Positions 1 through 8,261 of a stretch of DNA of 49,397 nucleotides are shown here, piece by piece. Positions within the stretch are counted from its first letter, which is position 1, and each line of letters starts with the position of its first letter. Below the pieces are notes generated by a model that was given only the letters and a program-made list of their open reading frames with translations, did no database searches and had not been told where the DNA came from. Both the position numbers and the translations under genes were made by a program. The DNA is taken from positions 1-49,397 of the forward strand of contig NZ_JABUZA010000035.1 in NCBI RefSeq assembly GCF_014897985.1. Direction: 5' to 3'. The stretch comes from Halomonas colorata. Lineage in GTDB: Bacteria; Pseudomonadota; Gammaproteobacteria; Pseudomonadales; Halomonadaceae.

Positions 1-1593
1 GGTCTGGTGGCTGGGCTGCTTGGCGGCCAAGGCTTGGAAGATAGCCAGTTACTCGATGGACTGCTGGGTAACGACGGGTTAGTGAATGGACTGGTTGGTA
101 CCCTGGTGGGCGGCGGCCTCTTAGGAGATCTGACCAGTGAAGATCTACTGGGTGGTGCGGATGGCCTGCTTGGTGAAGAAGGCTTAGTGGGTAACCTGCT
201 GGATACGCTGGTAGGACCGACTGGTCTTATAAGCGGATTGCTCATTGATGTATCAGTAGATGCGGAGCTACAAACAAACCTTGTCAATAACTTACTGAGC
301 TCAGATGGAATGCTGGCTGGTTTGCTAGGTGATGGTGGGCCATTGGGTGGCCAGCTTAATGAAGGTGAGTTGCTGGAAGGACTGCTAGGAGAAAGCGGTG
401 TAGTCGCTAATCTGCTAGGTACACTAGTGGGCGGTGAGGGAATACTCAGCGATAGCGAACTGGGCAGCGAAGGTCAGGTCAGTAACCTGCTGGATACGCT
501 GCTTGGTCAGAATGGATTGCTTAGTAGTCTGCCTGGAAGCATCCCCGACAATGAAGGACTACTGACCGGATTGGTCAATGGACTTCTAGGCGAAAGTGGC
601 CTTTTAGCCGGACTGGTAAATAGTGGCGTGGCATTGAGCGACCCGGTGGAAGGAGGTACTGAAGGCCTTCTTGATAGCCTCTTGGGTGAGAATGGACTAG
701 TCACTGAAACGCTTAACACCCTATTAGGAGATGACGGCTTGTTGGGCGGCCTAGTGGACAGTACAGACCAAGAAAACTGGCTCGGCAATGATGGGCTACT
801 TTCCAGCGTACTCTCACCCATCGTAGGGCCGGGTGGACTCTTAACAAGTATATTGGCATCGACCGATGCCACACTGACTCCTGAGCAGGGCGAGGGCTTG
901 CTGGCAGATTTGATAGGAACTGATGGTTTGCTTGAAGGTCTCTTGCAATCTGGTGGAGCGCTGGGGGATATGGATGACCAGATTTTAGTAGATGGACTGA
1001 CAGGGGATGGCGGCCTAGTCAATGGTATTGTAGGAACTTTACTTGAAGAGGACGGAGTCCTGAATGGTGTTGTAGACGAAAGCACCGTGGGAAATCTGGT
1101 CGAAGGGCTGCTGGGTGAAAATGGTTTAATCGGAAGCTTGGGTTTAAGCGGTCTTTTAGGCGGTATTGGTGATCTCATTGGCAGCATTGGTGGAGGGCTT
1201 TTTGGTGGATTGTCATTAACCTCTATTGCCTCAGACGATGATCCAGTATCTCTAGCCTCGTTTAGCATTGAAGGCGATGAAAGCTTCAGTATCGCTGGGT
1301 TTGATCTGGATAACGTTGCAGATGAGTCTGAGGGTGTAGAGTCAGTATTCGATGCCAACACTATCGGTGACTTGTTGCAGGAGCCGAATGAGGATCTCTT
1401 TAGTGATACTGACTTCGATATTCTTATAGAAGAAGTTGCGCTGGAAAACAATGGAGAAACGATCTATGCCATTAATAGCGATAGCGAGGAGACTTTAGTC
1501 GAACCTGTCGAGGTAGTTGATAACTTCTCTGACACTAGCGCTTTGGAAGTTAGCCGACTTAATAGTGAGCTTGAACAGAACCAGGTGTTATAA
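1..1593 (+). CDS. Repetitive Gly/Leu-rich surface protein, C-terminal part (5' end outside window)
   Basis: The reading frame is open from base 1 and ends with TAA at 1591-1593, so only the last 530 residues are visible. About 400 of them are irregular repeats built on the theme LLGxxGLVxxLLxTLLG, very rich in Gly, Leu, Asp and Glu and without cysteine. The last 120 residues are acidic, non-repetitive and Ser/Val-rich, which would fit a C-terminal type I secretion signal. No RTX nonapeptide (GGxGxDxLx) is visible in this part. A TolC-like protein, an ABC exporter and an HlyD adaptor follow directly on the same strand, so this is probably their substrate, a large adhesin-like or biofilm matrix protein. 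Automated pipelines may label such proteins collagen-like, but there is no Gly-X-Y periodicity. The substrate role is inferred from position. Confidence 0.7.
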   Translation, partial: GLVAGLLGGQGLEDSQLLDGLLGNDGLVNGLVGTLVGGGLLGDLTSEDLLGGADGLLGEEGLVGNLLDTLVGPTGLISGLLIDVSVDAELQTNLVNNLLSSDGMLAGLLGDGGPLGGQLNEGELLEGLLGESGVVANLLGTLVGGEGILSDSELGSEGQVSNLLDTLLGQNGLLSSLPGSIPDNEGLLTGLVNGLLGESGLLAGLVNSGVALSDPVEGGTEGLLDSLLGENGLVTETLNTLLGDDGLLGGLVDSTDQENWLGNDGLLSSVLSPIVGPGGLLTSILASTDATLTPEQGEGLLADLIGTDGLLEGLLQSGGALGDMDDQILVDGLTGDGGLVNGIVGTLLEEDGVLNGVVDESTVGNLVEGLLGENGLIGSLGLSGLLGGIGDLIGSIGGGLFGGLSLTSIASDDDPVSLASFSIEGDESFSIAGFDLDNVADESEGVESVFDANTIGDLLQEPNEDLFSDTDFDILIEEVALENNGETIYAINSDSEETLVEPVEVVDNFSDTSALEVSRLNSELEQNQVL

Positions 1594-1630
1594 AGAAATC
1601 AATCTAGATAGCGCTTGCTACCTCCTAGCG

Positions 1631-1655
1631 CCGGGCCGAAAGGCCCGGTTTTTTT
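1631..1655 (+). terminator. Rho-independent terminator of the repeat protein gene
   Basis: A perfect 7-bp stem CCGGGCC/GGCCCGG with a GAAA tetraloop is followed by seven T. It lies 38 bases after the stop codon of the repetitive protein gene. Confidence 0.9.
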
Positions 1656-1830
1656 ATGAATATTCTAATCAGTTATTTGTTAGATTTGCCTATTCATAAT
1701 GTCGCTTATGAAATTCCTGTCGTTAGGCGTATGCTTTTTAGACTGATAAAATCTACAGACTTTCTCTTATTTTGTAGGGTACGCAAAAAACGTTTGATTT
1801 GAAAATAAAAACACGGAAGATGAAGATTAT

Positions 1831-1856
1831 AAGCAGTAGGTTTTAACTGCTTTTTT
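1831..1856 (+). terminator. Orphan terminator-like hairpin in the AT-rich gap
   Basis: AAGCAGT (1831-1837) and ACTGCTT (1846-1852) pair around an 8-base loop, followed by TTTT. It lies inside the very AT-rich 1656-1994 gap, 175 bases beyond the first terminator and 138 bases before the next gene. It may be a second-chance terminator or the end of a short transcript. The gap holds no convincing gene, only unsupported 15- and 23-codon frames near 1699 and 1731. An AATAAT/ATTATT dyad lies at 1864-1879. Confidence 0.45.
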
Positions 1857-1994
1857 AAAGAAAAATAATGAAAATTATTCCCTCTGCATTCTACTTTGGT
1901 TGTATGTATTTAAGTGCGTAATGAATTAATTTATGCTGCAATTATAAGAAGTTTTTACTAAAAAAATTATGTTTTACAGTATATTGGGGAACGC

Positions 1995-4079
1995 ATGAAA
2001 AAGAAGAAAATGCTACGTTCATGTATCGCTTCTTTTTTGACAGGGAGTATTGTTTTAGGCGTTCAGTCAACGCATGTTCTTGCCCATGGAATTGTTGGGC
2101 TATCGGATGCTCCGATCACTTCTCAGCATCGCCCTGTAATACAAAGCTCTTCGGTCCCCGGCGATAGTGCTCGCTCCGAAAACCTGCCTATTTCTACTAG
2201 CCGTGCTAATCCAATAACGGGGTTGTCAGACGATAATAAAAGTGTGGAAGGTCAAACTCGCTATCAGCCATCGGTTGTTCAGGCGACTTCTCAGCCTTCA
2301 TCGTCATCAGATGGTTTAGTTAACATTGTTCGATCGGGGACTCGCTCGTCAGGCGGTAGTGCTGTCACCCCCTCCCCTCAACCAGTGAATGCCAGCCAGA
2401 ATGGGTATGGCGGAGCTCCGCAAGAGAGCGAAGCGGCGGGTCTGCGGGCGGCGACGAGAACGGCTATACCCACCAACGTGCGTTTATCCGAACCGCAACA
2501 AAACCTAGGCGCTCAGCGATCGGAAAGTAGATTAGCGCAGGATATTCAAACAAGCTCTCGCCGGCCATTAGTGCCAGACGCTGATGTTGGGGAGATAAAT
2601 GCTCCCGTACGCGAGGCCGCAGTCTCAGACATAGCGCCAGAGCCGATAATGCCTGAGTCAGTGACTTCAGAAACGGCTTTGTCAGCGACAGATAGCCAAA
2701 ATAACAGGCTAGCTGAAGAGGCTCGACCTATCGCAATAGAGTTTCAGCGTAACCCGCCAGTGCATAGCGCTTTGGAAAGTGCTAATGAGTTGCCTGCTGT
2801 GAGTTCGGCGGCTTCTGTCATCGCTGCTTCTTCAACGCCATCATCCGCGACCGATCAAGAGGGAATGAGCATTCTTGAAGCGGTACAGAGAACGATCGCC
2901 TGGCATCCGACTATTGGTGAAGCATTAGGTCGTTTATACCAACAGGGCGAGCAGGTAAGCGTGGCGAGGTCTGGCTACTATCCGCAGGTGAGTGCCGGTA
3001 TTACAACCGAGCGCCGCAGCTCTACAGGGCGGTCTGAAGATGCGGTGACGGTATCTGCCTCACAAATGCTGTATGACTTTGGACGTGTTTCTAGTCAGGT
3101 GGATGCCGCCAGCTTTGGTGTTAACCGCGATCAAGCGAGGGTCTGGCTCGCAATGGATCAACTGGCAAGAGACGCCGCTCAGGCGGCCATCGAGGTTCAG
3201 CGCTATCAGGCACTGCTGGATATTGCACGTGAGCAAATCGCAGGTTTAACGGATATCCAAAAGCTTGCAGCCAGACGTTCAGAGCTTGGGGCAAGTACGC
3301 GCTCCGATGAAATTCAGGCTCAGTCACGTGTAGAGGCGGCTGAAGCGACAGAGCTTCAAATAGAAGCCCAGCTACTGACATGGCAAAATACGGTACGCAC
3401 GTTAGTCGGTGCTAACGGCCCCGTCACTATTAATCGTAACTTTCCAGAGCCGCTGACCCAGTCATGTGCTTTAGCCTCTGAAGATTTTGATAATGTGCCC
3501 GAACTGATGGTGGCAGAAGCCGAGCAGGCGGAGGCTCGCGCTATCATTGCCCAAACTCAGGCCTCATTTTTCCCAACGGTATCGCTTGACGCTGACCTTA
3601 ATCAGTTCTTGAACCGGGATGTGGCGGAAGATGATACCGAGGTCATCATGCGGGTTAATTTATCCAGCAACTTATATCAGGGAGGCGCTACGAGCGCTCG
3701 CCGTCGGGCGGCCGACTATAGCTTGCAAGCCTCTCAGGCAGCTAAAGATGCCGCCTATCTGTCGCTTTCACGCAGCTTACGTGAAGCCAAAGAGCAAACC
3801 GCCAGCTTTGGTCTGCGTCTTGTTACATTGGATGCCCGGGCACGTAGTATCCGCGATACCCAGCAATTATATCGCCAGCAATACTTATCGCTTGGGACAC
3901 GCTCCTTGCTAGACCTGCTGAATGCCGAACAGGAGATTCATCAGTCCCGCTTTGACCAGGAAAACACCCGTTACGATTTATACCGCTTACAAATCGACTG
4001 TCTCTACAGTTCTGCCGATATTCGTGACGCGTTTGGTTTAGAAGATTCCATGGTACAAGGAGTTAGCGTTTCGCCATGA
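1995..4079 (+). CDS. TolC-family outer-membrane efflux protein of a type I secretion system
   Basis: This is the outer-membrane channel of the adjacent exporter. Residues 1-31 form a signal peptide (Lys-rich start, hydrophobic core, likely cleavage after VLA). From about residue 290 (EGMSILEAVQRTIAWHPTIG) to the end it resembles TolC/LapE/AggA proteins, with Ala/Gln/Arg-rich coiled-coil helices and the short motifs SGYYPQVSAG and LYQGGATSARRRAADY. Residues 32-290 are a low-complexity Ser/Ala/Pro/Glu-rich stretch, so the protein has 694 residues where the family usually has about 420-480. The start follows TTGGGGA at a normal distance. It overlaps the ABC transporter gene by ATGA (4076-4079), which implies coupled translation. 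The upstream gap is AT-rich and probably holds the promoter. Confidence 0.85.
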   Translation: MKKKKMLRSCIASFLTGSIVLGVQSTHVLAHGIVGLSDAPITSQHRPVIQSSSVPGDSARSENLPISTSRANPITGLSDDNKSVEGQTRYQPSVVQATSQPSSSSDGLVNIVRSGTRSSGGSAVTPSPQPVNASQNGYGGAPQESEAAGLRAATRTAIPTNVRLSEPQQNLGAQRSESRLAQDIQTSSRRPLVPDADVGEINAPVREAAVSDIAPEPIMPESVTSETALSATDSQNNRLAEEARPIAIEFQRNPPVHSALESANELPAVSSAASVIAASSTPSSATDQEGMSILEAVQRTIAWHPTIGEALGRLYQQGEQVSVARSGYYPQVSAGITTERRSSTGRSEDAVTVSASQMLYDFGRVSSQVDAASFGVNRDQARVWLAMDQLARDAAQAAIEVQRYQALLDIAREQIAGLTDIQKLAARRSELGASTRSDEIQAQSRVEAAEATELQIEAQLLTWQNTVRTLVGANGPVTINRNFPEPLTQSCALASEDFDNVPELMVAEAEQAEARAIIAQTQASFFPTVSLDADLNQFLNRDVAEDDTEVIMRVNLSSNLYQGGATSARRRAADYSLQASQAAKDAAYLSLSRSLREAKEQTASFGLRLVTLDARARSIRDTQQLYRQQYLSLGTRSLLDLLNAEQEIHQSRFDQENTRYDLYRLQIDCLYSSADIRDAFGLEDSMVQGVSVSP

Positions 4080-6316
4080 GTGATGATAAGGATAGCCAGC
4101 ATAACAACGAGCTAAATAAACCGGCTTCAAAAGCCTCTGCTTTAGAAGAGGGTAGCGCTCATGATGAAATAGCCACTGAGTTTGAAGCTAGCCATTATTA
4201 TGCAAGTTGGATTGAGGCCATGTTGATAGTGGCCAAACATTATCGGCTGGAATATTCGGCTGAAAATGTTCGCTTAACGGCCTCATGGCGGCAGGACAAA
4301 CCGATTGGCGAAGTGCTGAGGAGTATTGCGCGCCAACTTGGTATGACGCTTAAAACCAGCCAGCTTAACGTGAAAGAATTGACGCCTTGGCGTTTGCCAC
4401 TGGTCGTACAGTTTAGTGATGGCCAAATTGCCGTCGTTGAAACGGTCGATAGTGACGGCAATGTGGGCATTGTATATAGCAGTGACCAAGGAATGAAAAG
4501 CTCTTTGAGTCGCGAAGAGCTTGTGCAACATGTAACGGTCGCGGTCATCCTGCGCCCTGCAAAATCCATCCCTGATGCCAGGGTAGATGACTATATCAAG
4601 CCCTATGAAAAGAACTGGCTGCGCAAGATCATCTTAAGGGATTTAAAACCTTATGGTCATGTGATGCTGGCCTCGCTCATTGCCAATACGCTGGCGTTAG
4701 CAGGCATTATCTTTTCGCGGCAGGTCTATGACCGGGTTATTCCGGCGGAATCGATGCCCACGCTCTACGTGCTATTTAGTGGGGTGCTGCTGGCACTGCT
4801 ATTCGATTTTATATTGCGTCGATCCCGGGTAAGAATTACAGATCTTCTGGGAAAACGCGCGGATATGCGGGCATCTGATCGTGTTTTTGGTCATGCGCTA
4901 AGAATACGTAATACCGCAAGACCCAAGTCGACAGGTACCTTTATTTCACAAATCCGTGAGCTGGAGTACGTGCGCGAGTTGCTTACTTCCACAACGGTTA
5001 CGGCATTCGCGGATATGCCGTTCTTTATCCTTTTCTGTTTTGTATTCTGGTATATCGCGGGCTCGTTGGTATTAGTACCTATCGGGGCCGTTGTGCTGAT
5101 GATCATTCCTGGGCTGCTGGTGCAGCGCAAGTTACGCAGCCTGGCGAACGACTCCATGCGTGAGTCCTCATTACGCAGCGCCATGCTCGTAGAAACCGTT
5201 CAGGGCATGGAAGATATTAAAACATTGCAGGCGGAGCCACGGTTCCAAAACCAGTGGAATCACTACAATGCGGTCACTGCCGATATGAACCTGCGGCTTC
5301 GTTACGTTACCAACTCATTGAGCGTCTGGAGTCAGACGGTGCAGACCGGAGTGTTCGCCACCGTGGTTTTCTTTGGGGCGCCGATGGTGATGGCGGGCGA
5401 TCTCACTACCGGTTCCTTGGTGGCAGCGTCAATTTTAGCCTCGCGTATGATGGCCCCGATGACGCAGATTACTCAGGTGCTGAGTAAGTGGCAGCAGGCA
5501 AAAGTGGCGACCGAGAGTCTTAATCAGATTATGGAGCGCCCCGTCGATAACCCTGAAGATACCAAGCGTGTTCACCGGGCTTCCATTCGGGGAAGTTATC
5601 AATTCACTCAGGCAGCATTCAAGTATGCCAGTGAAGATCGGACGCCTTCGCTGCAAGTAAAGAAGCTAAGTATTGCTGCTGGTGAACGTATTGCCATTTT
5701 GGGACGAAACGGCGCGGGTAAGTCCACGCTACTTCAGGCTTGCTCCGGGCTCTTAGAGCCACAGGCGGGTGAAGTGCTTTTGGATGGTCTTAGCCTTGTG
5801 CATATTGATCCTGCCGATGTGCGCCGTGATGTGGGGTTGCTAAGCCAGAACTCTCGGTTATTTCATGGAACCATCCGTGACAACCTGGCGCTGGGTGCAC
5901 CGAACGCAACGGATCAGGAGCTGCTGGACGCGCTCGACATCAGCGGTGCCAATGAGTTTATCCGCAAACTTCCCGATGGCCTTGAACACGTCATTCTAGA
6001 GGGTGGAACTGGTCTTTCTGGCGGGCAACGTCAATCCCTATTACTGTCACGTCTCATCGTACGTCAGCCGACCGTGGTGCTACTGGATGAGCCAACGGCC
6101 TCCCTGGATGAGACGACTGAGAAGCGCTTTCTTCAACAGCTAAATGCTTGGCTTCCAGGCAAAACCTTTATCGTCGCGACCCACCGCATGAGTGTTCTTA
6201 ATTTGGTTGAGCGTATCGTTGTGGTCGATAACGGCCAGGTTGTGATGGATGGTACGAAAAGCGAGATCCTTGCCAAACTATCGAAAAAACCAGCCCAAGC
6301 AGCGCGAACCAATTAG
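4076..6316 (+). CDS. Type I secretion ABC transporter (LapB-like), degenerate C39 domain, membrane domain and ATPase
   Basis: This 746-residue inner-membrane exporter should drive one-step secretion of the upstream repetitive protein. Residues about 40-165 form a C39-peptidase-like domain without the catalytic cysteine motif, as in LapB/HlyB-type transporters that bind rather than cleave their substrate. Residues about 195-470 are the transmembrane domain. The nucleotide-binding domain shows Walker A GRNGAGKST (543-551), the signature LSGGQ (647-651), Walker B VVLLDEP (667-673) and the H-loop ATHR. The start overlaps the previous stop codon (ATGA), and the adaptor gene follows 70 bases downstream. 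The family assignment is secure; the substrate is inferred from the neighbours. Confidence 0.92.
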   Translation: MSDDKDSQHNNELNKPASKASALEEGSAHDEIATEFEASHYYASWIEAMLIVAKHYRLEYSAENVRLTASWRQDKPIGEVLRSIARQLGMTLKTSQLNVKELTPWRLPLVVQFSDGQIAVVETVDSDGNVGIVYSSDQGMKSSLSREELVQHVTVAVILRPAKSIPDARVDDYIKPYEKNWLRKIILRDLKPYGHVMLASLIANTLALAGIIFSRQVYDRVIPAESMPTLYVLFSGVLLALLFDFILRRSRVRITDLLGKRADMRASDRVFGHALRIRNTARPKSTGTFISQIRELEYVRELLTSTTVTAFADMPFFILFCFVFWYIAGSLVLVPIGAVVLMIIPGLLVQRKLRSLANDSMRESSLRSAMLVETVQGMEDIKTLQAEPRFQNQWNHYNAVTADMNLRLRYVTNSLSVWSQTVQTGVFATVVFFGAPMVMAGDLTTGSLVAASILASRMMAPMTQITQVLSKWQQAKVATESLNQIMERPVDNPEDTKRVHRASIRGSYQFTQAAFKYASEDRTPSLQVKKLSIAAGERIAILGRNGAGKSTLLQACSGLLEPQAGEVLLDGLSLVHIDPADVRRDVGLLSQNSRLFHGTIRDNLALGAPNATDQELLDALDISGANEFIRKLPDGLEHVILEGGTGLSGGQRQSLLLSRLIVRQPTVVLLDEPTASLDETTEKRFLQQLNAWLPGKTFIVATHRMSVLNLVERIVVVDNGQVVMDGTKSEILAKLSKKPAQAARTN

Positions 6317-6386
6317 CCGCAGCACTATAGCTGAGGGGTAGGCATGATTAAGACAATCGCAATGACCGGTATGGGGAGTTGTCGTT

Positions 6387-7625
6387 ATGGCCAATAAGAC
6401 GCTAAGTGGTTCGAAAAGTGCCTCTAACGATCTGCCTTTGCTGGATTATGAGGAAGATAGCCGTCGCTATAACACTGAGATTGATGATGCGGCTATTGTT
6501 CGCTCCACGCGGGTGATCTGGTTTTTCTTTCTGGTGATAGCTGTATTTATTGGATGGTCCTATTTTGCTACCGTCGTTGAGGTTTCTACCGGCAGCGGGC
6601 GGGTTATTCCAACCTCCCGAGAGCAGGTTGTTCAGTCCTTGGAGGGCGGGATCTTAGCCGAATTGCGTGTAAGAGAAGGCGATATTGTCGAGCCAGGACA
6701 GATACTTGCCCAGCTTGACCCGACCCAGACAGAGTCCAACGTTAACGAAAGTGCGGCCCGCTACCGAGCGGCCTTGGCAAGTGTGGCAAGGCTTGAGGCC
6801 GAAGTTAATGACACGCCACTAAGTTTCCCCGACACCCTTGAAGATTACCCTGCGTTAACGGCGATGGAGACGTTACTCTATCAGACGCGCCGTAATGGCC
6901 TTGAGATGTCGCTGAATGGTGTTAACGACTCATTACGCTTGGTACAGCAAGAGCTAAACCTTACCCAATCACTGCTTGAAATAGGTGCTGCCAGTAATGT
7001 AGAAGTATTGCGGTTACGCCGACAAGCGACCGAACTGCAGCTCCAGGCAACGGAAATTCGCTCCGAATATATGATTTTAGCCCGCGAGGAGCTATCCAAG
7101 GCCCAGGCCGAGGTGGAGGCGCTTTCATCAGTTATTAGGGGCCGTTCAGACACACTGACGCGGTTAACGCTGCGCTCGCCCGTCAGAGGTATCGTAAAAG
7201 ATATTGAGGTCACCACCACCGGCGGGGTTATCCCCCCCAATGGACGGATTATGGAAATTGTGCCGCTGGACGATCAGTTGCGTATCGAGGCGCGGATTTC
7301 TCCTCGGGATATTGCATTCATTCATCCGGGCCAGCCAGCGAGTGTAAAAATAACCGCTTATGATTACACAACCTATGGCGGGCTTGATGGGGAAGTGGTG
7401 CTGATCTCACCTGATACCATTCAGGACGAGGTTCAGCCGGAAGTGTATTACTACCGCGTATTTATTCTTACCGAAAGCGATGCGTTGGTGAATGATGTGG
7501 GAACCCGCTTCCCTATCGTTCCAGGCATGATTGCCACGGTCGATATCCGTACCGGCAATAAATCTATTTTTGATTATCTGATTAAGCCGATCAATCATGC
7601 ACGTGAAGCGCTGAGAGAAAGATAA
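6387..7625 (+). CDS. HlyD-family membrane fusion protein of the type I secretion system (LapC-like)
   Basis: This 412-residue periplasmic adaptor should connect the ABC transporter to the TolC-like channel. A short cytoplasmic N-terminus precedes one transmembrane helix (residues about 43-62, VIWFFFLVIAVFIGWSYF). Then come the first lipoyl half (SGRVIPTSREQVVQSLEGG), a long alpha-helical hairpin (about 120-265), the second lipoyl half (LRSPVRGIVKDIEV) and a beta-barrel region ending in DYLIKPI. Length and order are typical of HlyD/LapC. A GGGGAG ribosome-binding site lies 8 bases before the ATG. It completes the three-gene exporter set. No LapD- or LapG-type release system is visible in the window. 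Confidence 0.92.
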   Translation: MANKTLSGSKSASNDLPLLDYEEDSRRYNTEIDDAAIVRSTRVIWFFFLVIAVFIGWSYFATVVEVSTGSGRVIPTSREQVVQSLEGGILAELRVREGDIVEPGQILAQLDPTQTESNVNESAARYRAALASVARLEAEVNDTPLSFPDTLEDYPALTAMETLLYQTRRNGLEMSLNGVNDSLRLVQQELNLTQSLLEIGAASNVEVLRLRRQATELQLQATEIRSEYMILAREELSKAQAEVEALSSVIRGRSDTLTRLTLRSPVRGIVKDIEVTTTGGVIPPNGRIMEIVPLDDQLRIEARISPRDIAFIHPGQPASVKITAYDYTTYGGLDGEVVLISPDTIQDEVQPEVYYYRVFILTESDALVNDVGTRFPIVPGMIATVDIRTGNKSIFDYLIKPINHAREALRER

Positions 7626-7636
7626 AAAACCCCTTG

Positions 7637-7659
7637 CTATAGATAAGGCATATCTATAG
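7637..7659 (+). promoter_or_regulatory. Perfect 9-bp inverted repeat overlapping a possible tRNA-Lys promoter
   Basis: CTATAGATA and TATCTATAG flank AGGCA. TTGCTA (7634-7639), a 17-base spacer and TAGTAT (7657-7662) form a weak sigma-70-like pair just before the first tRNA-Lys, followed by a GC-rich discriminator. The dyad covers this pair. Promoter and operator roles are both inferred. Confidence 0.35.
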
Positions 7660-7678
7660 TATATGCATCCGTTCGAGG

Positions 7679-7754
7679 GGGTCGTTAGCTCAGTTGGTAG
7701 AGCAGTTGACTTTTAATCAATTGGTCGTAGGTTCGAATCCTACACGACCCACCA
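7679..7754 (+). tRNA. tRNA-Lys (anticodon UUU), copy 1
   Basis: A 76-base cloverleaf: acceptor stem GGGTCGT/ACGACCC, D-arm AGCTCAGTTGGTAGAGC, anticodon loop CTTTTAA with anticodon TTT, T-arm GTAGGTTCGAATCCTAC, encoded CCA end. It is identical to the copy 76 bases downstream. Confidence 0.98.
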
Positions 7755-7830
7755 TTCGAATGAAGAGACCGCCGTTTTAAGCGGCAATGTTGCAAAAAGA
7801 ATGTTGTAAAAGTTAGGTAAGCAATAATTT

Positions 7831-7906
7831 GGGTCGTTAGCTCAGTTGGTAGAGCAGTTGACTTTTAATCAATTGGTCGTAGGTTCGAATCCTACACGAC
7901 CCACCA
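7831..7906 (+). tRNA. tRNA-Lys (anticodon UUU), copy 2
   Basis: Identical in all 76 bases to the first copy, including the encoded CCA. The two are separated by a 76-base spacer that contains a small CCGC/GCGG hairpin and no obvious promoter, so they are probably one transcript. A strong terminator follows. Confidence 0.98.
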
Positions 7907-7912
7907 AATTCA

Positions 7913-7945
7913 ACGCCCCTGGTAGCTTGCTACCAGGGGCGTTTT
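7913..7945 (+). terminator. Terminator of the tRNA-Lys pair
   Basis: A perfect 12-bp stem, CGCCCCTGGTAG paired with CTACCAGGGGCG, with a 4-base loop, followed by TTTT. It starts 7 bases after the second tRNA-Lys. Confidence 0.92.
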
Positions 7946-8261
7946 GCTATGCGTCTATTTTGCCGCTATGCCATCTCTCAGGTTGCTACTGCTAATGCAG
8001 CGTAAAGTCCGGCTTAAGAGAGTGTCATTGGTGATCGAAAGTCGTTAAACGATAGGCTATATTTAGAGGCTGCTCTTATTAGCGGTAGAGTCCGTTAGGC
8101 TCAGGATTGGTTAACAACAGAAATAGTTAGAGCTAGTAGCGCAGTGGGCCACCGCGAGAGACGCAGCGGCCCGTTGCAATCGCGAGCGGGATGTGTGGAT
8201 TACACAAACCGCGCCTGGTGTTTAACAGGGGGATTCCCTGTTCGTCACAGTGGTAGACACG
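7946..8261 (+). promoter_or_regulatory. nadA upstream region with a structured leader
   Basis: No gene is visible here. A weak promoter-like pair is TCGAAA (8035-8040), 17 bases, TATATT (8058-8063). Downstream lie three possible hairpins: GGGCC/GGCCC (8146-8150 with 8168-8172), GCGG..TGTGT/ACACA..CCGC (8186-8212), and CAGGG/CCCTG (8226-8240). The last one covers a GGGGG run that could act as ribosome-binding sequence. It does not match any riboswitch class I can recognise. Confidence 0.35.

Noticed and set aside
1..1200. Regular repeats suggesting a CRISPR array
   Set aside because: The repeats are degenerate, in frame and coding, with no constant repeat/spacer pattern and no cas genes.
507..1451. 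Long open frame (314 codons) on the minus strand opposite the repetitive protein
   Set aside because: It is a mirror of the plus-strand repeats; its Ser/Pro-rich translation lacks domains and a ribosome-binding site, and the plus frame is clearly coding.
1..1593. Collagen-like or RTX toxin assignment
   Set aside because: There is no Gly-X-Y triplet periodicity and no GGxGxDxLx nonapeptide in the visible part.
8101..8261. NAD+-sensing riboswitch before nadA
   Set aside because: The hairpins are real possibilities, but they do not show the conserved pattern of the nadA-motif class and the organism type does not fit; kept only as a structured leader.
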